Shown piece after piece: positions 25,863 through 34,712 of a stretch of 64,000 nt of DNA (its first letter is position 1; each line of letters opens with the position of its first letter). The DNA lies in assembly GCF_028682175.1 (NCBI RefSeq), contig NZ_JANHKS010000012.1, positions 62,001-126,000 of the forward strand, written 5' to 3'. This DNA is from Pseudomonas putida (GTDB taxonomy: Bacteria; Pseudomonadota; Gammaproteobacteria; Pseudomonadales; Pseudomonadaceae). The position numbers and the translations under genes are program-made. The notes below the pieces were generated by a model. It was not told the DNA's origin. It saw nothing but the letters and a program-made list of their open reading frames with translations, and searched no databases.

Positions 25863-27326
25863 TCAGCGTTTGAAATGAGCGGGAATAGTGGCGTCAACAT
25901 TGACCCACACCGAGCGCGCCTCGGTGTAGTCATGCATCGCTTCGAAGCCCATCTCACGGCCATACCCCGACCGCCCTACACCGCCGAACGGGCTGCCTGG
26001 ACTGACGCGCTTGTAGCAGTTGATCCAGCACATCCCGGCGTGGATCGAATCGGCCATCTTGTGGGCCCGCGCAAGGTTCTGCGTCCACAGACCGCTGCCC
26101 AGGCCGTACTCCGTCGAGTTGGCAATGGCCAGCGCTTCTTCGTCGGTTTCAAAGCGCAGCACCGTCACGAACGGCCCGAACACTTCCTCCTGGGAGACAC
26201 GGTCCCCGGGCGCCGCCTCGACCACGGTCGGTTCGACATAGAACCCGCTCGCCAATGCAGGATCGGCGGGCGCCTTGCCACCGGTAAGCACACGGCCGCC
26301 CTGCTCGCGGCAGATGTCCACGTACGCCAGCACGCGGTCACGGTGCAGGGCCGAAGTCAGCGGGCCCATTTCGGTGTCCGGGTTCATCGGGTCGCCCAGG
26401 CGAATCGACCGCGCCAGGGTGATGAAACGCTCCAGGAAGGCATCAGCGATGTCCTTGTGCAGGATCAGACGCGAACCTGCGATACAGGCCTGGCCCTGAT
26501 TGTGAAAGATCGCCCAGGCCGCGCCATTGACCGCCGCGTCGAGGTTGGCGTCGGCGAACACGATGTTCGCACCCTTGCCACCCAGTTCCAGTTGAACGCG
26601 CTTGAGGTTGCCCTGGGACGCCTCGACAACGCGGCGACCGGTCGCAGTGGACCCGGTGAAGGCGATCTTGCCGACATCCGGATGCTCGGCCAGGCGCTGA
26701 CCGGCCGTGTGGCCGTAACCGGGCACGATGTTGACCACACCGTCTGGAAAGCCGACCTCTTTCATCAGCTCGGCGATGCGCAGGGTCGACAATGGGGTGA
26801 TTTCAGAAGGCTTGAGCACCACGGTATTACCGGCAGCCAATGCCGGGCCCATCTTCCAGCTGGTGAACATCAGCGGAAAGTTCCACGGCACGATCTGCCC
26901 GACCACGCCCACGGGCTTTCGCTGCACGTAGTTGAGAAAACCTGGATCGACAGGAATGACCGAGCCTTCGACCTTGTCGGCCATGCCGCCGAAGTAACGG
27001 AAACAGGCAGCCGTGCGTGGCACATCGAGCCCGCGTGAGTCGCGGATCGGGTGACCGGTGTCGAGGGATTCAAGTTGCGCCAGCTCTTCGGCGCACTCTT
27101 CGATCTTGTCGGCAAGTTTCAGCAACAACCGCCCACGCTGCGCTGCCCCCATCGCCGCCCAGGCCGGAAACGCGCGCTTGGCGGCATCCACTGCCAGGTC
27201 AACGTCCACCGCCTCTGCCGCGGCGATCCTGGTAATGAGCGAGCCATCGTGCGGTGAAACCACATCGATCGTGCCGCCGTCCACGGCGTCCACGAATCGA
27301 CCATCGATAAACAGCTGGTTGTGCAT
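25863..27326 (-). CDS. pnpE: 4-hydroxymuconic semialdehyde dehydrogenase (aldehyde dehydrogenase family)
   Basis: 487 residues from the ATG at 27326, with GAGGA 7 bases before it. Aldehyde dehydrogenase features are complete: IVPWNFPLMFTSWKMGPAL, FTGSTATGRRVVEAS for NAD, VQLELGGKGANIVF with the general-base Glu and NQGQACIAGSRL with the catalytic Cys. In the hydroquinone pathway it oxidises 4-hydroxymuconic semialdehyde to maleylacetate. Its place between the dioxygenase large subunit and maleylacetate reductase genes is the same as hapE/pnpE. Confidence 0.9.
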   Translation of the reverse strand: MHNQLFIDGRFVDAVDGGTIDVVSPHDGSLITRIAAAEAVDVDLAVDAAKRAFPAWAAMGAAQRGRLLLKLADKIEECAEELAQLESLDTGHPIRDSRGLDVPRTAACFRYFGGMADKVEGSVIPVDPGFLNYVQRKPVGVVGQIVPWNFPLMFTSWKMGPALAAGNTVVLKPSEITPLSTLRIAELMKEVGFPDGVVNIVPGYGHTAGQRLAEHPDVGKIAFTGSTATGRRVVEASQGNLKRVQLELGGKGANIVFADANLDAAVNGAAWAIFHNQGQACIAGSRLILHKDIADAFLERFITLARSIRLGDPMNPDTEMGPLTSALHRDRVLAYVDICREQGGRVLTGGKAPADPALASGFYVEPTVVEAAPGDRVSQEEVFGPFVTVLRFETDEEALAIANSTEYGLGSGLWTQNLARAHKMADSIHAGMCWINCYKRVSPGSPFGGVGRSGYGREMGFEAMHDYTEARSVWVNVDATIPAHFKR

Positions 27327-27408
27327 GGTGCATTCCTCGCGCCGCATGACCTGCACGGCGCTTGCAACTGACTGGAAACGGGCCTGACCCGGTCAGGCCC
27401 AACAAGGC

Positions 27409-28428
27409 TTAGAACTCGATCGGGTACGGCGTGAGTTCACCGCTCTCGTAGCGCTCTGGCAGGTTGGGCGTGGCGTTTTCCCAGACCATCAACATCGAGC
27501 GTTTGGTCGAGTAACCCTGGTGGCGGATATCGGCCGGCATGGCGCAGATGTCACCAGGACGCATGGTGATGCGCGCACGCGGATTGCCCTCGTCCTTGTC
27601 AGCGACGTCCCAGACGATGTCATCGGACATTTGCAGGAACCACTCGACCCGATCGTTACCGTGGAACACCGGCAGCATGAATTCTTCGGTGGTCGGGCAG
27701 AACAGGCTGGCTTTGCAGACCGAGGTCACGGAAGGGTTCCAGGTCACGTCGGAGCGCGACAGGTACTTGAACAGGCTGAAGGCATGCAACTGGCCTTCGA
27801 AACCTTCAGCCGTGTGAATCTGCGGCTCATCCTGACTGACATCGGCGAAGTGACGGTTGATGTCCAGATCGTTGCGCAGCGGCGAATCATCCGGCATGCC
27901 AGGCATGCGTTTGGTGGCGATGCGGAAACGCTCGATGGCTTCGAGGTTTTCACCGTTCTTGCGCCCGAAGGCGGTGCCGGTTTCCTGTGGCGCGGCGAAC
28001 GGGTCGAAGGTGCAGTTCACCCAGTCGCGCAGCATGGCCTTGAACGTCGCCATGATCAGCGGAGTTTCAAAGTTCTCGGTGTAGTTGACCCCGGCCTCTT
28101 TCAACACGCCGTTGAAGGTACCGGCGTACAGGTCGACCCTGCCGTAATAGTTGCGGGTACCGATGACGTTGTCGAAGTTGACCCAGCCGTAGAAAAAGCC
28201 CCAGGCCACGTCACGCATCAGCGCACGCAGAAAGATGTCGGCCGGGATCAGGTGCGAACGGGTTTCGCCCTTGGCGGGCCAGGTGATGCGGGCGAAATAC
28301 TCATCGCGCGACAGTTCGAAAGCACCGAGCCGGTAGGAGCGATAACCGGTGACCGGATGGGGTGCGCTTGCGCTGACTTCGTCGTCAGCGAACGATGGTG
28401 CCTCAACGGCGGTTTCCAGCATGGCCAT
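27409..28428 (-). CDS. pnpD: Hydroquinone 1,2-dioxygenase large subunit
   Basis: 339 residues from the ATG at 28428 (GAGGAA upstream); the longer open frame upstream overlaps the small subunit gene in another frame and is ignored. It is a cupin-fold protein. The run FHGNDRVEW puts His256, Asn258 and Glu262, and IRHQGYS puts His303, at the positions I recall for the Fe(II) ligands of PnpCD, an unusual set with an Asn. With the small subunit it cleaves hydroquinone to 4-hydroxymuconic semialdehyde using molecular oxygen. It corresponds to HapD/PnpD. Confidence 0.93.
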   Translation of the reverse strand: MAMLETAVEAPSFADDEVSASAPHPVTGYRSYRLGAFELSRDEYFARITWPAKGETRSHLIPADIFLRALMRDVAWGFFYGWVNFDNVIGTRNYYGRVDLYAGTFNGVLKEAGVNYTENFETPLIMATFKAMLRDWVNCTFDPFAAPQETGTAFGRKNGENLEAIERFRIATKRMPGMPDDSPLRNDLDINRHFADVSQDEPQIHTAEGFEGQLHAFSLFKYLSRSDVTWNPSVTSVCKASLFCPTTEEFMLPVFHGNDRVEWFLQMSDDIVWDVADKDEGNPRARITMRPGDICAMPADIRHQGYSTKRSMLMVWENATPNLPERYESGELTPYPIEF

Positions 28429-28474
28429 GGAAAATTCCTCTTGTTCTGGGTGGGGATGAGTGGCGATCAACGAA

Positions 28475-28969
28475 TCACTTGAGGCAGATGTCTGCCCATT
28501 TCTCGACCGACAGCGGACCTTTGATGGTCTGCTGCAACAGCACACCCGGGCGACTGGATTCAAAGCGGTACGCAGTGCCGGCAGGAAGCAGGCACTGATG
28601 GCCGCGTTTGAGCAGCACGTATCCCATGGGCTTGCCGACCGGCACTTCACCCGCCAGGCGAGTGCCCTCGCCGTCCACCTGAGGCGTATCCAGCTTGAGG
28701 AAATCGACGCGAACTTCACCGTCCATCACGATGGCGAATTCGTCATGAGCGGCGGTGAACCAGGGCGACTGACCTTCAGCGCGCAGGGTTTCGATCACAT
28801 AGCCAAGGTTCAGGCCCACCACGACTTTCTGGTAGGGAGGGGATTTTTCAGCCACTTCGAAGATGTTCGAAAATGCATAGTGGCGGGCTTCACCACTGAT
28901 AATTTCCACCGACCCTTTGGTGTAGTTTTCCAGCGAGCCGAAGACCGTCTTGATTGCAGCAGTACTCAT
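28475..28969 (-). CDS. pnpC: Hydroquinone 1,2-dioxygenase small subunit
   Basis: 164 residues from the ATG at 28969 (MSTAAIKTVFGSLENY); a GTG three codons upstream is possible. It is a single-domain cupin: HYAFSNIFEVAEKSPPY, FTAAHDEFAIVMDGEVRVD, KPMGYVLLKRGHQCLLPAG. The size fits the 18-kDa small subunit HapC/PnpC, which structurally supports the metal-containing large subunit. It is the first gene of the seven-gene operon, and a 29-base palindromic box lies about 80 bases upstream. Confidence 0.9.
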   Translation of the reverse strand: MSTAAIKTVFGSLENYTKGSVEIISGEARHYAFSNIFEVAEKSPPYQKVVVGLNLGYVIETLRAEGQSPWFTAAHDEFAIVMDGEVRVDFLKLDTPQVDGEGTRLAGEVPVGKPMGYVLLKRGHQCLLPAGTAYRFESSRPGVLLQQTIKGPLSVEKWADICLK

Positions 28970-29050
28970 CGCGTTCACCGCACTTGTTGTTATTGAGGTG
29001 AAGCCACGGTACGGCGATGACTGACCGGGAACAATTACGCAGGGGCCGAC

Positions 29051-29079
29051 AACAGTGTTTGCGAAACGCGAACACTGTT
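29051..29079. promoter_or_regulatory. LysR box, GTT-N11-AAC type, extended palindrome (site E)
   Basis: GTTTGCGAAACGCGAAC at 29057-29073 sits inside a longer palindrome with arms AACAGTGTT and AACACTGTT. It lies between the hydroquinone operon and the convergently placed end of the LysR gene, 82-110 bases before the pnpC ATG. It is the most extended box of the set and precedes the largest operon. Confidence 0.8.
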
Positions 29080-29095
29080 CGCCGACGAGCCTGGT

Positions 29096-30025
29096 TCAAA
29101 CAATCCAGCCGCGCTCCAGCAACGGTCGATCCCAACTGGGTTCATCAGCAAAATGCTCGACCAGAAACTCAATGAGGGTGCGCACTTTCAGGGCCCGTCG
29201 CTGAGTGGCCGGGAACACGGCGGAGAAGTTGAACGAAGACAGGTGATACTCGGGCAGTACGGGAATAAGTCGCCCCGCCAGCAGGTCATCGCTGGCCACC
29301 AGCGTCGGCAGGCAAACAATGCACACGCCCGTCTCGGCATAATCACGCAACAAGTGGACCGAGTTGGAACGCATATGCCCCGGCAGGCTGAGATTCAATT
29401 GTTCGCCCTCGTGAGTGAACACCCAGCGGTTTCGCGAGGGGTAACCTGCGTACATCGCGATCTTGTGGTTCAGTAAATCGTCGGGATGGCGAGGCACACC
29501 AAATTCGGCGGCATATTGCGGGGACATGCAGAACAACCGGCGAACGGAAAACAGCTTGCGCTCGATCAGGGTTTCACTCAGCGGCGGAAACATCTGGAAG
29601 GCGACATCGAAGCCTTCCTCGATGGGATCGACCACCCGGTCATTGACCACCACATCGATCTCGATATCGGGGTACAGCCGGTTGAACTCAGCCATCATCC
29701 GGCCAAAATGACCGATGGCAAAGCCTGGAAGCATCTGGATCCGCAACTTTCCGGTGGGCTTGGCACGCAGCTCGCGCATGTGCTCGGTCAGTGAGTTGAA
29801 GTTGGCGACCATGTCAGAGCATTCCTTGTAATAGGTCTCCCCGACGTCGGACAGGCGCACATGTCGCGTGCTGCGATGAAACAGCGGTGCATTGATGAAC
29901 TGTTCCAACTGCTGAATGCGATGTGAAATAACCGAGCGGGTCACGCCCAATTGCAATGCAGCCTTCGCGAAATTGCCGGTCTCGGCAACCCGCACAAAGG
30001 CTTCGACACTGAGTAAACGATCCAT
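29096..30025 (-). CDS. LysR-family regulator, PnpR-like
   Basis: 309 residues from the ATG at 30025, with AGGA upstream. N-terminal helix-turn-helix (EAFVRVAETGNFAKAALQLG, VISHRIQQLEQFINAPLFHR), then an effector-binding domain with GKLRIQMLPGFAIGHFGRMM, DPIEEGFDVAFQMFPP. It lies directly upstream of the hydroquinone operon in the same orientation and its own promoter contains a GTT-N11-AAC box, suggesting autoregulation. In PNP degraders PnpR activates the pnp operons with nitrophenol as inducer, and this gene is the best candidate for that role. The paralog at 12734 is the alternative. Confidence 0.85.
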   Translation of the reverse strand: MDRLLSVEAFVRVAETGNFAKAALQLGVTRSVISHRIQQLEQFINAPLFHRSTRHVRLSDVGETYYKECSDMVANFNSLTEHMRELRAKPTGKLRIQMLPGFAIGHFGRMMAEFNRLYPDIEIDVVVNDRVVDPIEEGFDVAFQMFPPLSETLIERKLFSVRRLFCMSPQYAAEFGVPRHPDDLLNHKIAMYAGYPSRNRWVFTHEGEQLNLSLPGHMRSNSVHLLRDYAETGVCIVCLPTLVASDDLLAGRLIPVLPEYHLSSFNFSAVFPATQRRALKVRTLIEFLVEHFADEPSWDRPLLERGWIV

Positions 30026-30175
30026 GGCAGGGTCCTGGATTTATCTTATTGTTCTCAAAGAATGAGGGTAAACCGCAGCCGGCCTGATTAGCCATAGCGA
30101 CAAAGGTCCCGTGTAACAGGGGATGATTCGGGGAACGCCGTTAAACCTGCCCTCTATCAATATCGCGAACCTGGT

Positions 30176-30192
30176 GTTTGTATTTTGCAAAC
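30176..30192. promoter_or_regulatory. LysR box, GTT-N11-AAC type (site F)
   Basis: GTTTGTATTTTGCAAAC lies 151 bases upstream of the PnpR-like start. The arms GTTTG and CAAAC are perfect, the centre is AT-rich unlike the others. Confidence 0.65.
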
Positions 30193-30370
30193 CTCCCCGC
30201 ACTTTGCGCCACGTCACGCCAATGTCGCGCATTTACTAAGTCATGATCCTTCTGATCAATTAATTAGATAACTTCGTTCGAATTATTTGGCTTTTCCGGT
30301 GAGTTCGGGCCGATGTTCATTAGCGGACCGATGAGCCTGAGCTCGTTCGAATACCCTCGGAGACCGGAAC

Positions 30371-31072
30371 ATGATTGAACTACGTCCGTTTAGAAAGTTG
30401 GGTGGCGGGAACCACGGATGGCTGGATACGCGACACCATTTCTCATTCGCCGACTATCAGGATCCCAAGCGCATGAACTGGGGGCGGATGAGAGTCTGGA
30501 ACGATGACACCATCGCCCCGCAAACAGGCTTTGCCCCTCACTCACACCAGGAGATGGAAATCATCACCTATGTCCGCCAGGGCGCGATTACCCATCAGGA
30601 CAGCCTTGGCAACAGCGGGCGCACCGCCGCAGGCGACGTCCAGGTCATGAGCGCCGGCACCGGCATCCAGCACAGCGAGTACAACTTCGAAAGCGAAGAC
30701 ACGAAAATCTTCCAGATCTGGATCTTTCCGGACCTCAAGGGCCTGCCGCCAAGCTGGGGCGTGCGGCCTTTCCCCAAGCAACCCTCCAGGGGCAAATTCG
30801 AAACACTGGCCAGCGGCTTCGATGAAGACCACGACGCCCTGCGCATCCGCGCCGAAGCCCGCCTGGCCGCTGCAACGCTGGATCGAGGCGGCCACGCCGA
30901 ATACACGCTGGACATCGCGCGCAAGGTCTACCTGGTGGTGGCGTCAGGGCAGATCGAAGTCAACGGCGTGACCGTGGGTCCTGGCGACGGAGCGGCCGTA
31001 CAGAACGAATCAGTGCTCAGATTCCTTGCCCATCGACGCAGCGAGATCGTGCTGGTGGATGTGGCGGGCTGA
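30371..31072 (+). CDS. Pirin-family cupin protein
   Basis: 233 residues with GGAG before the ATG. The N-terminal cupin is typical: HHFSFADYQDPKRMNWGRMR, GFAPHSHQEMEIITYVRQGA, HQDSLGNSG and MSAGTGIQHSEYNFE, giving the three His and one Glu that bind a metal (iron in most pirins). The shorter bacterial type, like YhhW/YhaK, can have quercetin 2,3-dioxygenase activity. It may be linked to aromatic metabolism by position, but no shared regulatory box is present. Confidence 0.9.
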   Translation: MIELRPFRKLGGGNHGWLDTRHHFSFADYQDPKRMNWGRMRVWNDDTIAPQTGFAPHSHQEMEIITYVRQGAITHQDSLGNSGRTAAGDVQVMSAGTGIQHSEYNFESEDTKIFQIWIFPDLKGLPPSWGVRPFPKQPSRGKFETLASGFDEDHDALRIRAEARLAAATLDRGGHAEYTLDIARKVYLVVASGQIEVNGVTVGPGDGAAVQNESVLRFLAHRRSEIVLVDVAG

Positions 31073-31243
31073 TTCCTGCGGGGAGACGTTCAGGGCATCT
31101 TGAGGCACTGGCGCTGGCGACTCGACCTCCTGCACGCGGCACCACCTCATGAAATGTCCTGAATGAGTCCTTCACACAAAAATTTTTTACTGTGTTGCAC
31201 TACCTCCACCAGAAGCGAATAATTGGCCTCATTACGTAGCCAC

Positions 31244-31257
31244 AATGTAGCTACATT
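31244..31257. promoter_or_regulatory. Palindromic operator before the toxin-antitoxin pair
   Basis: AATGTAGCTACATT is a perfect 14-base palindrome ending 18 bases before the antitoxin ATG. A half site (TACGTAGC) lies just upstream. RelB/DinJ-type antitoxins bind such sites to repress their own operon. Confidence 0.65.
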
Positions 31258-31275
31258 CTGAATACAGGTGAGACC

Positions 31276-31575
31276 ATGGCCGCATTACTCAAGAACACCG
31301 ACGTGCGTTGCCGCATCGACGAAGAACTCAAGCTCCAGGTGACCGCAGTGCTGAGCGCTTGCGGACTGACGATCAGTGAAGCGATGCGGCTTTTTTTGCT
31401 TCAGGTCGTAGAAACCCAGGGATTGCCCTTCGAAGTACGCGCCCCCTCGGAAAAAACCGCCCGGGCTCTGGCCCAGGCGAGACAAATCCGCAGCCGCTTC
31501 GAATCAATGGACGAATTGTTAGAGGATCTGGATGGCAAAGAAGCCCCCGAAGCAGGCGCAAAACGAATCCCCTGA
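31276..31575 (+). CDS. RelB/DinJ-family antitoxin
   Basis: 99 residues with AGGTGA upstream. The N-terminus has a ribbon-helix-helix fold: NTDVRCRIDEELKLQVTAVL, then CGLTISEAMRLFLLQVVE, as in DinJ. The C-terminal part would wrap around the toxin. It overlaps the toxin gene by 44 bases and has a palindromic operator at 31244. As a DNA-binding antitoxin it should repress the operon and neutralise the downstream toxin. Confidence 0.88.
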   Translation: MAALLKNTDVRCRIDEELKLQVTAVLSACGLTISEAMRLFLLQVVETQGLPFEVRAPSEKTARALAQARQIRSRFESMDELLEDLDGKEAPEAGAKRIP

Positions 31576-31867
31576 TCCTAAACGGGCAGCGTTGCCGCGA
31601 CGTGTCGACTACACGGCAGAATTCGGGAAGTCATGGGAACGGCACAATCGCGCCGGTCGAAGTGACATGAAGGCGATGCGCGAAGTGATGACAATGATCT
31701 GGATGGGACAGCCACTGCCCCCTTCATACCGGGATCACGAACTTCGAGGAGAATGGGAAGGAACGCGGGAGTGTCATGTCGGTGGGGATTTTCTCCTCAT
31801 CTACCAAGCCACCGAACGCGAAGTGGTCTTTGTTGACCTTGGCACTCATTCGGAGCTGTTCAGGTAG
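31532..31867 (+). CDS. YafQ/RelE-type mRNA interferase toxin
   Basis: 111 residues; the ATG follows GAGGAT inside the antitoxin gene. After a charged leader, VDYTAEFGKSWERHNRAGR, DHELRGEWEGTRECHVGGDF and LLIYQATEREVVFVDLGTHSELF match the YafQ fold with His, Asp and His residues of the ribonuclease site. YafQ toxins cut mRNA on the ribosome. The N-terminal extension of about 25 lysine-, proline- and glutamine-rich residues is longer than usual. Confidence 0.87.
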   Translation: MAKKPPKQAQNESPDPKRAALPRRVDYTAEFGKSWERHNRAGRSDMKAMREVMTMIWMGQPLPPSYRDHELRGEWEGTRECHVGGDFLLIYQATEREVVFVDLGTHSELFR

Positions 31868-31903
31868 TCTGGCACCGCTCAGGACCACAAACCCCGGAAA
31901 CGA

Positions 31904-31929
31904 CAAAGCCCCGTAAAAACGGGGCTTTG
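31904..31929. terminator. Hairpin terminator after the toxin gene
   Basis: The stem CAAAGCCCCGT / ACGGGGCTTTG with a 4-base A loop lies 36 bases after the toxin stop. It lacks a strong T run on the plus strand but has the AAAGCCCC form common to Pseudomonas terminators. Confidence 0.7.
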
Positions 31930-31941
31930 CGGTACAAAATA

Positions 31942-31965
31942 TGGCGGAGGCGCAGAGATTCGAAC
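31942..31965 (-). other. Attachment-site remnant: 3' end of a tRNA-Ser-like gene
   Basis: Read on the minus strand this is a tRNA 3' end: T-loop GTTCGAAT, stem half CTCTG, acceptor strand CGCCTCC, discriminator G and CCA. The discriminator G and acceptor fit a serine tRNA. The 5' side of the T stem (AAGGG) does not pair properly and no upstream tRNA body follows to the right. This is what remains when an element integrates into a tRNA gene and carries away the body. It places the island to the right, with the intact tRNA expected at the far end outside the window. Confidence 0.7.
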
Positions 31966-32286
31966 CCTTATCCTAGGTACCCTACTAATATCGAGAGTTC
32001 CTAACGAGTCGGTCGACATCGCTCAGGCCATGAACATAGCAAAACCGGGCCCTGTACACAACCTCCAGAAATCCCGCGAGCGTGCAGCTGACTGCATGCT
32101 ACAAAATGCCAATCAAACCAGAGAGATAGCACTCTCGATTTCAAAAAACGCCTCGAAAAAGCCTGTTGTCTGTCATGGCCCTGAACTGTTGAGCGCCATA
32201 CTCCTACCATGAAGAGCTCTGCCTTCCCCTAGAACAGCCATCGCTTGTAGTAACTCATGGCATAAAGATTGAAAGGGTCAAACTCC

Positions 32287-34227
32287 TCATTGAGTGTCCG
32301 GCCTTTTCGGCCAATCCCGAGGAATCAAGGCATCCTCTGACAATTTGTTCCACCGCTTGCGGGTAGCCGCTACGTAGCGAGGGTCATCCCCGAAGAAGGC
32401 ATGCTCGATCAGTAGCACCTGCAGACCTTCCTGGGCAGCCGTCTCCTTGAACAGGAAGTCGATGTGTCGACGCATGGCCGATACCTCTTCGTTTTCTCCA
32501 ATCGTCGACTCGTCTTCCCCACGTTGCGGGTAGTAAGGTCGGCTAATCTGGTCGAACGCGAGGAAGGCTGGTACTGGAGCATTGATTTCACCCAGGTACT
32601 TCTGCAGCGCGAAGGACAGGGCAATATGGATTGCCAGGTAGTTCTCATCCGACCCTGCATCATGCAGTCGGAGAACGGCTCCTGTGCCCTCCTCGATTAT
32701 CGCCACCTCCGGCGGCTTGGAGGAAAACTCAAGGTCTGCCCCAATGCATGGCGCAACCGTAGGCAACTTGGCGAACGCCTCTGACAGGTATTGCGACACC
32801 TTGCGTTCGGCGCGAGAGAGCAACACTTGCTTGGAGTTGCTGTCGATCAGCGCTTCGAGTCTGTGAATCTGTTCATGCAGGACACTGAGGTCAGAGCCGG
32901 GCTGCGGCCTGGTCGGATTCATCTCCAAAAACTGCGACACCTTACCCAGCAGATGGGAATGGTATCGGGCCAAGCTATCCATTTGCTTGGCTTCATCACT
33001 TTGCCGAACCCAAGTCTTGATGCGCTCATCGGTTTCACGCAGCTTGATATTCAGTCGATCGATCTCGATCTGCAACGAGTCTTCATGTTCAATCAGGCGC
33101 GGCCTGACACTCTCGACCGCCACGCTTTCCGATCGCACGATCTTGATGGATTGGTGGATCGCTTCAGAGATCGCAATGCCACGCTCAGTCGGTGTGTCGC
33201 ACAATGGACAAATGCCAGCAGCCGGCTGAAGGTGCTCGGCGATCTTCAGCTTCTCGTACTGGCGTTGGACGGCTCCCTGAAAACCCACCATATCCTGGAG
33301 CGCCGAACGGGTCGCACGGGATTGCCTGCGCGCTTTTTCGATGTCACCCAGCACGCTGCGCCGTTTTTCGTACAGGTTACCTAGCTCGCTTTCGTTAGGA
33401 TTCGACACCCCTTTGGCATTGATCCGTTTTACCCGCTGCAGGATGGCTTCCAATTCCTGCTCGGTAGCGTCGTCCAAGGGGAGGTCGCACAGGCCACTGC
33501 GACTCGCATCGAGCAGCAAGCGCATGGCGTGCTTTTTGTACTCGCTGCCGGCTGCCTGGCGAGTTCGCTGCTTTCGTTCCTCTCGCTCAAGCTGTTTGCG
33601 TAGATCGCGCAAACGCCGCTCCTGGAGCACGGTGTCCTCGTTCACGACCCGCAAGAAAAAGGGCATCGTCTCGATGATCGCTGGAGCCTCGTCAGCCTGA
33701 TCCAACCCATGAAGCAAAGCCGTTTCGTTATAGATCACATCCTTGGGAACGAACATATAGGCCGTGGCGTGGCGCACCGTTGGGCGCCATTTACGGGCGA
33801 TCTTGTCATCGGAGACGTCAGACACACCGCCGATGCCAAAGGCTCGCTCGATGAAGGCTTTACCCGCATCGACCGTCGTAGCACCTTGGAGCTGATCAAC
33901 AGTGTCAGGAATTGGCAAATTCCGCCCATTGCTGACGAACATCTTCGTGCTGGTACCTTGTCCAACAGGCGGGACGAGGCGAGCCGTAATCATCTGTGCG
34001 CCATCCAGCACCCACTTCACACCGACCGCCACACTGTGGCGTTTCACATGAGCTGCGAGTTCGCACTTGCTGGAGCCAAGGCAGTAATCGATGGCTTTGA
34101 TCAGGGTGGATTTACCGGTACCGGAGGCACCGGTAAAAATGTTCACCTCACCCAGGCGCAGATCAAGGATGCGAACCCGCCCGCCTTCGCCGATGAAAAA
34201 GATGTTTGAGATGTTCCAGCGGCTCAC
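32287..34227 (-). CDS. ABC-3C system SMC/Rad50-like ATPase (DUF3732)
   Basis: 646 residues from a GTG at 34227 that overlaps the previous stop (GTGA). Walker A is GASGTGKST at residues 33-41. The centre is coiled coil ([38 protein letters not shown]) with CPLC near residue 345, like half of a zinc hook. The C-terminal lobe contains [15 protein letters not shown] as the Walker B/D-loop region and [11 protein letters not shown]3732 ATPases are the motor of three-component ABC (ABC-3C) conflict systems, together with a small middle component and an effector-bearing protein, both encoded just upstream here. Sensing of invading DNA is inferred from the family. Confidence 0.85.
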   Translation of the reverse strand: MSRWNISNIFFIGEGGRVRILDLRLGEVNIFTGASGTGKSTLIKAIDYCLGSSKCELAAHVKRHSVAVGVKWVLDGAQMITARLVPPVGQGTSTKMFVSNGRNLPIPDTVDQLQGATTVDAGKAFIERAFGIGGVSDVSDDKIARKWRPTVRHATAYMFVPKDVIYNETALLHGLDQADEAPAIIETMPFFLRVVNEDTVLQERRLRDLRKQLEREERKQRTRQAAGSEYKKHAMRLLLDASRSGLCDLPLDDATEQELEAILQRVKRINAKGVSNPNESELGNLYEKRRSVLGDIEKARRQSRATRSALQDMVGFQGAVQRQYEKLKIAEHLQPAAGICPLCDTPTERGIAISEAIHQSIKIVRSESVAVESVRPRLIEHEDSLQIEIDRLNIKLRETDERIKTWVRQSDEAKQMDSLARYHSHLLGKVSQFLEMNPTRPQPGSDLSVLHEQIHRLEALIDSNSKQVLLSRAERKVSQYLSEAFAKLPTVAPCIGADLEFSSKPPEVAIIEEGTGAVLRLHDAGSDENYLAIHIALSFALQKYLGEINAPVPAFLAFDQISRPYYPQRGEDESTIGENEEVSAMRRHIDFLFKETAAQEGLQVLLIEHAFFGDDPRYVAATRKRWNKLSEDALIPRDWPKRPDTQ

Positions 34228-34709
34228 AATTCTAGCCCCATCATGTCGAATACAGTCCGTGTAGTGCCGGCCAAGGCAAACCAGCAGCCCAGGCGGTCAA
34301 TGTTCTTGAAAATGTTCCGGGTCTCCTCAATCAATTGCTTGGTGAAGACTTTGGGCAACGAGGCTGCGCCCAAGACGAGTCGACCCTCGGCATTGACCAT
34401 GAGCAATTGGCTGAAGCATCCAAACTGGATCGCCTCGGTAACGATATCCAGGGAGCCATTCAGTCGATCTGCAAGCCGGATCTGAATGAAGGGGCTGCGA
34501 TGCAGCCACTCCAATAGGCCCGTCCTTCGATCGGTACCCGCAAATGTCGACGCTAGGTCACCTGACAGCGCCAGCGGCAAGGCTGCGTAGCACAACGTGA
34601 GGTCTGGCGGCGCGTTGCTGCGAGAGCAGTACCCTGAAACAAAGTGGGTCAGTAACGCAGCGCAATAGGCCGGGTTGGTTTCGGCATAGATGTCGTGGGC
34701 AATGGCCAT
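34224..34709 (-). CDS. ABC-3C system middle component
   Basis: 161 residues. Begins [19 protein letters not shown] and has [33 protein letters not shown] and [12 protein letters not shown], the style of the small middle-component families placed between the effector protein and ATPase genes in ABC-3C loci. Spacing is 3 bases after the preceding gene and a 4-base overlap with the ATPase gene, so the three are translationally coupled. The middle component is thought to bridge the other two proteins. Confidence 0.8.
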   Translation of the reverse strand: MAIAHDIYAETNPAYCAALLTHFVSGYCSRSNAPPDLTLCYAALPLALSGDLASTFAGTDRRTGLLEWLHRSPFIQIRLADRLNGSLDIVTEAIQFGCFSQLLMVNAEGRLVLGAASLPKVFTKQLIEETRNIFKNIDRLGCWFALAGTTRTVFDMMGLEL

Positions 34710-34712
34710 ACT

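Noticed and set aside
31942..31980. Considered as an intact tRNA gene
   Set aside because: Only the T-loop, one T-stem half and the acceptor 3' strand are present; no anticodon or D arm follows.
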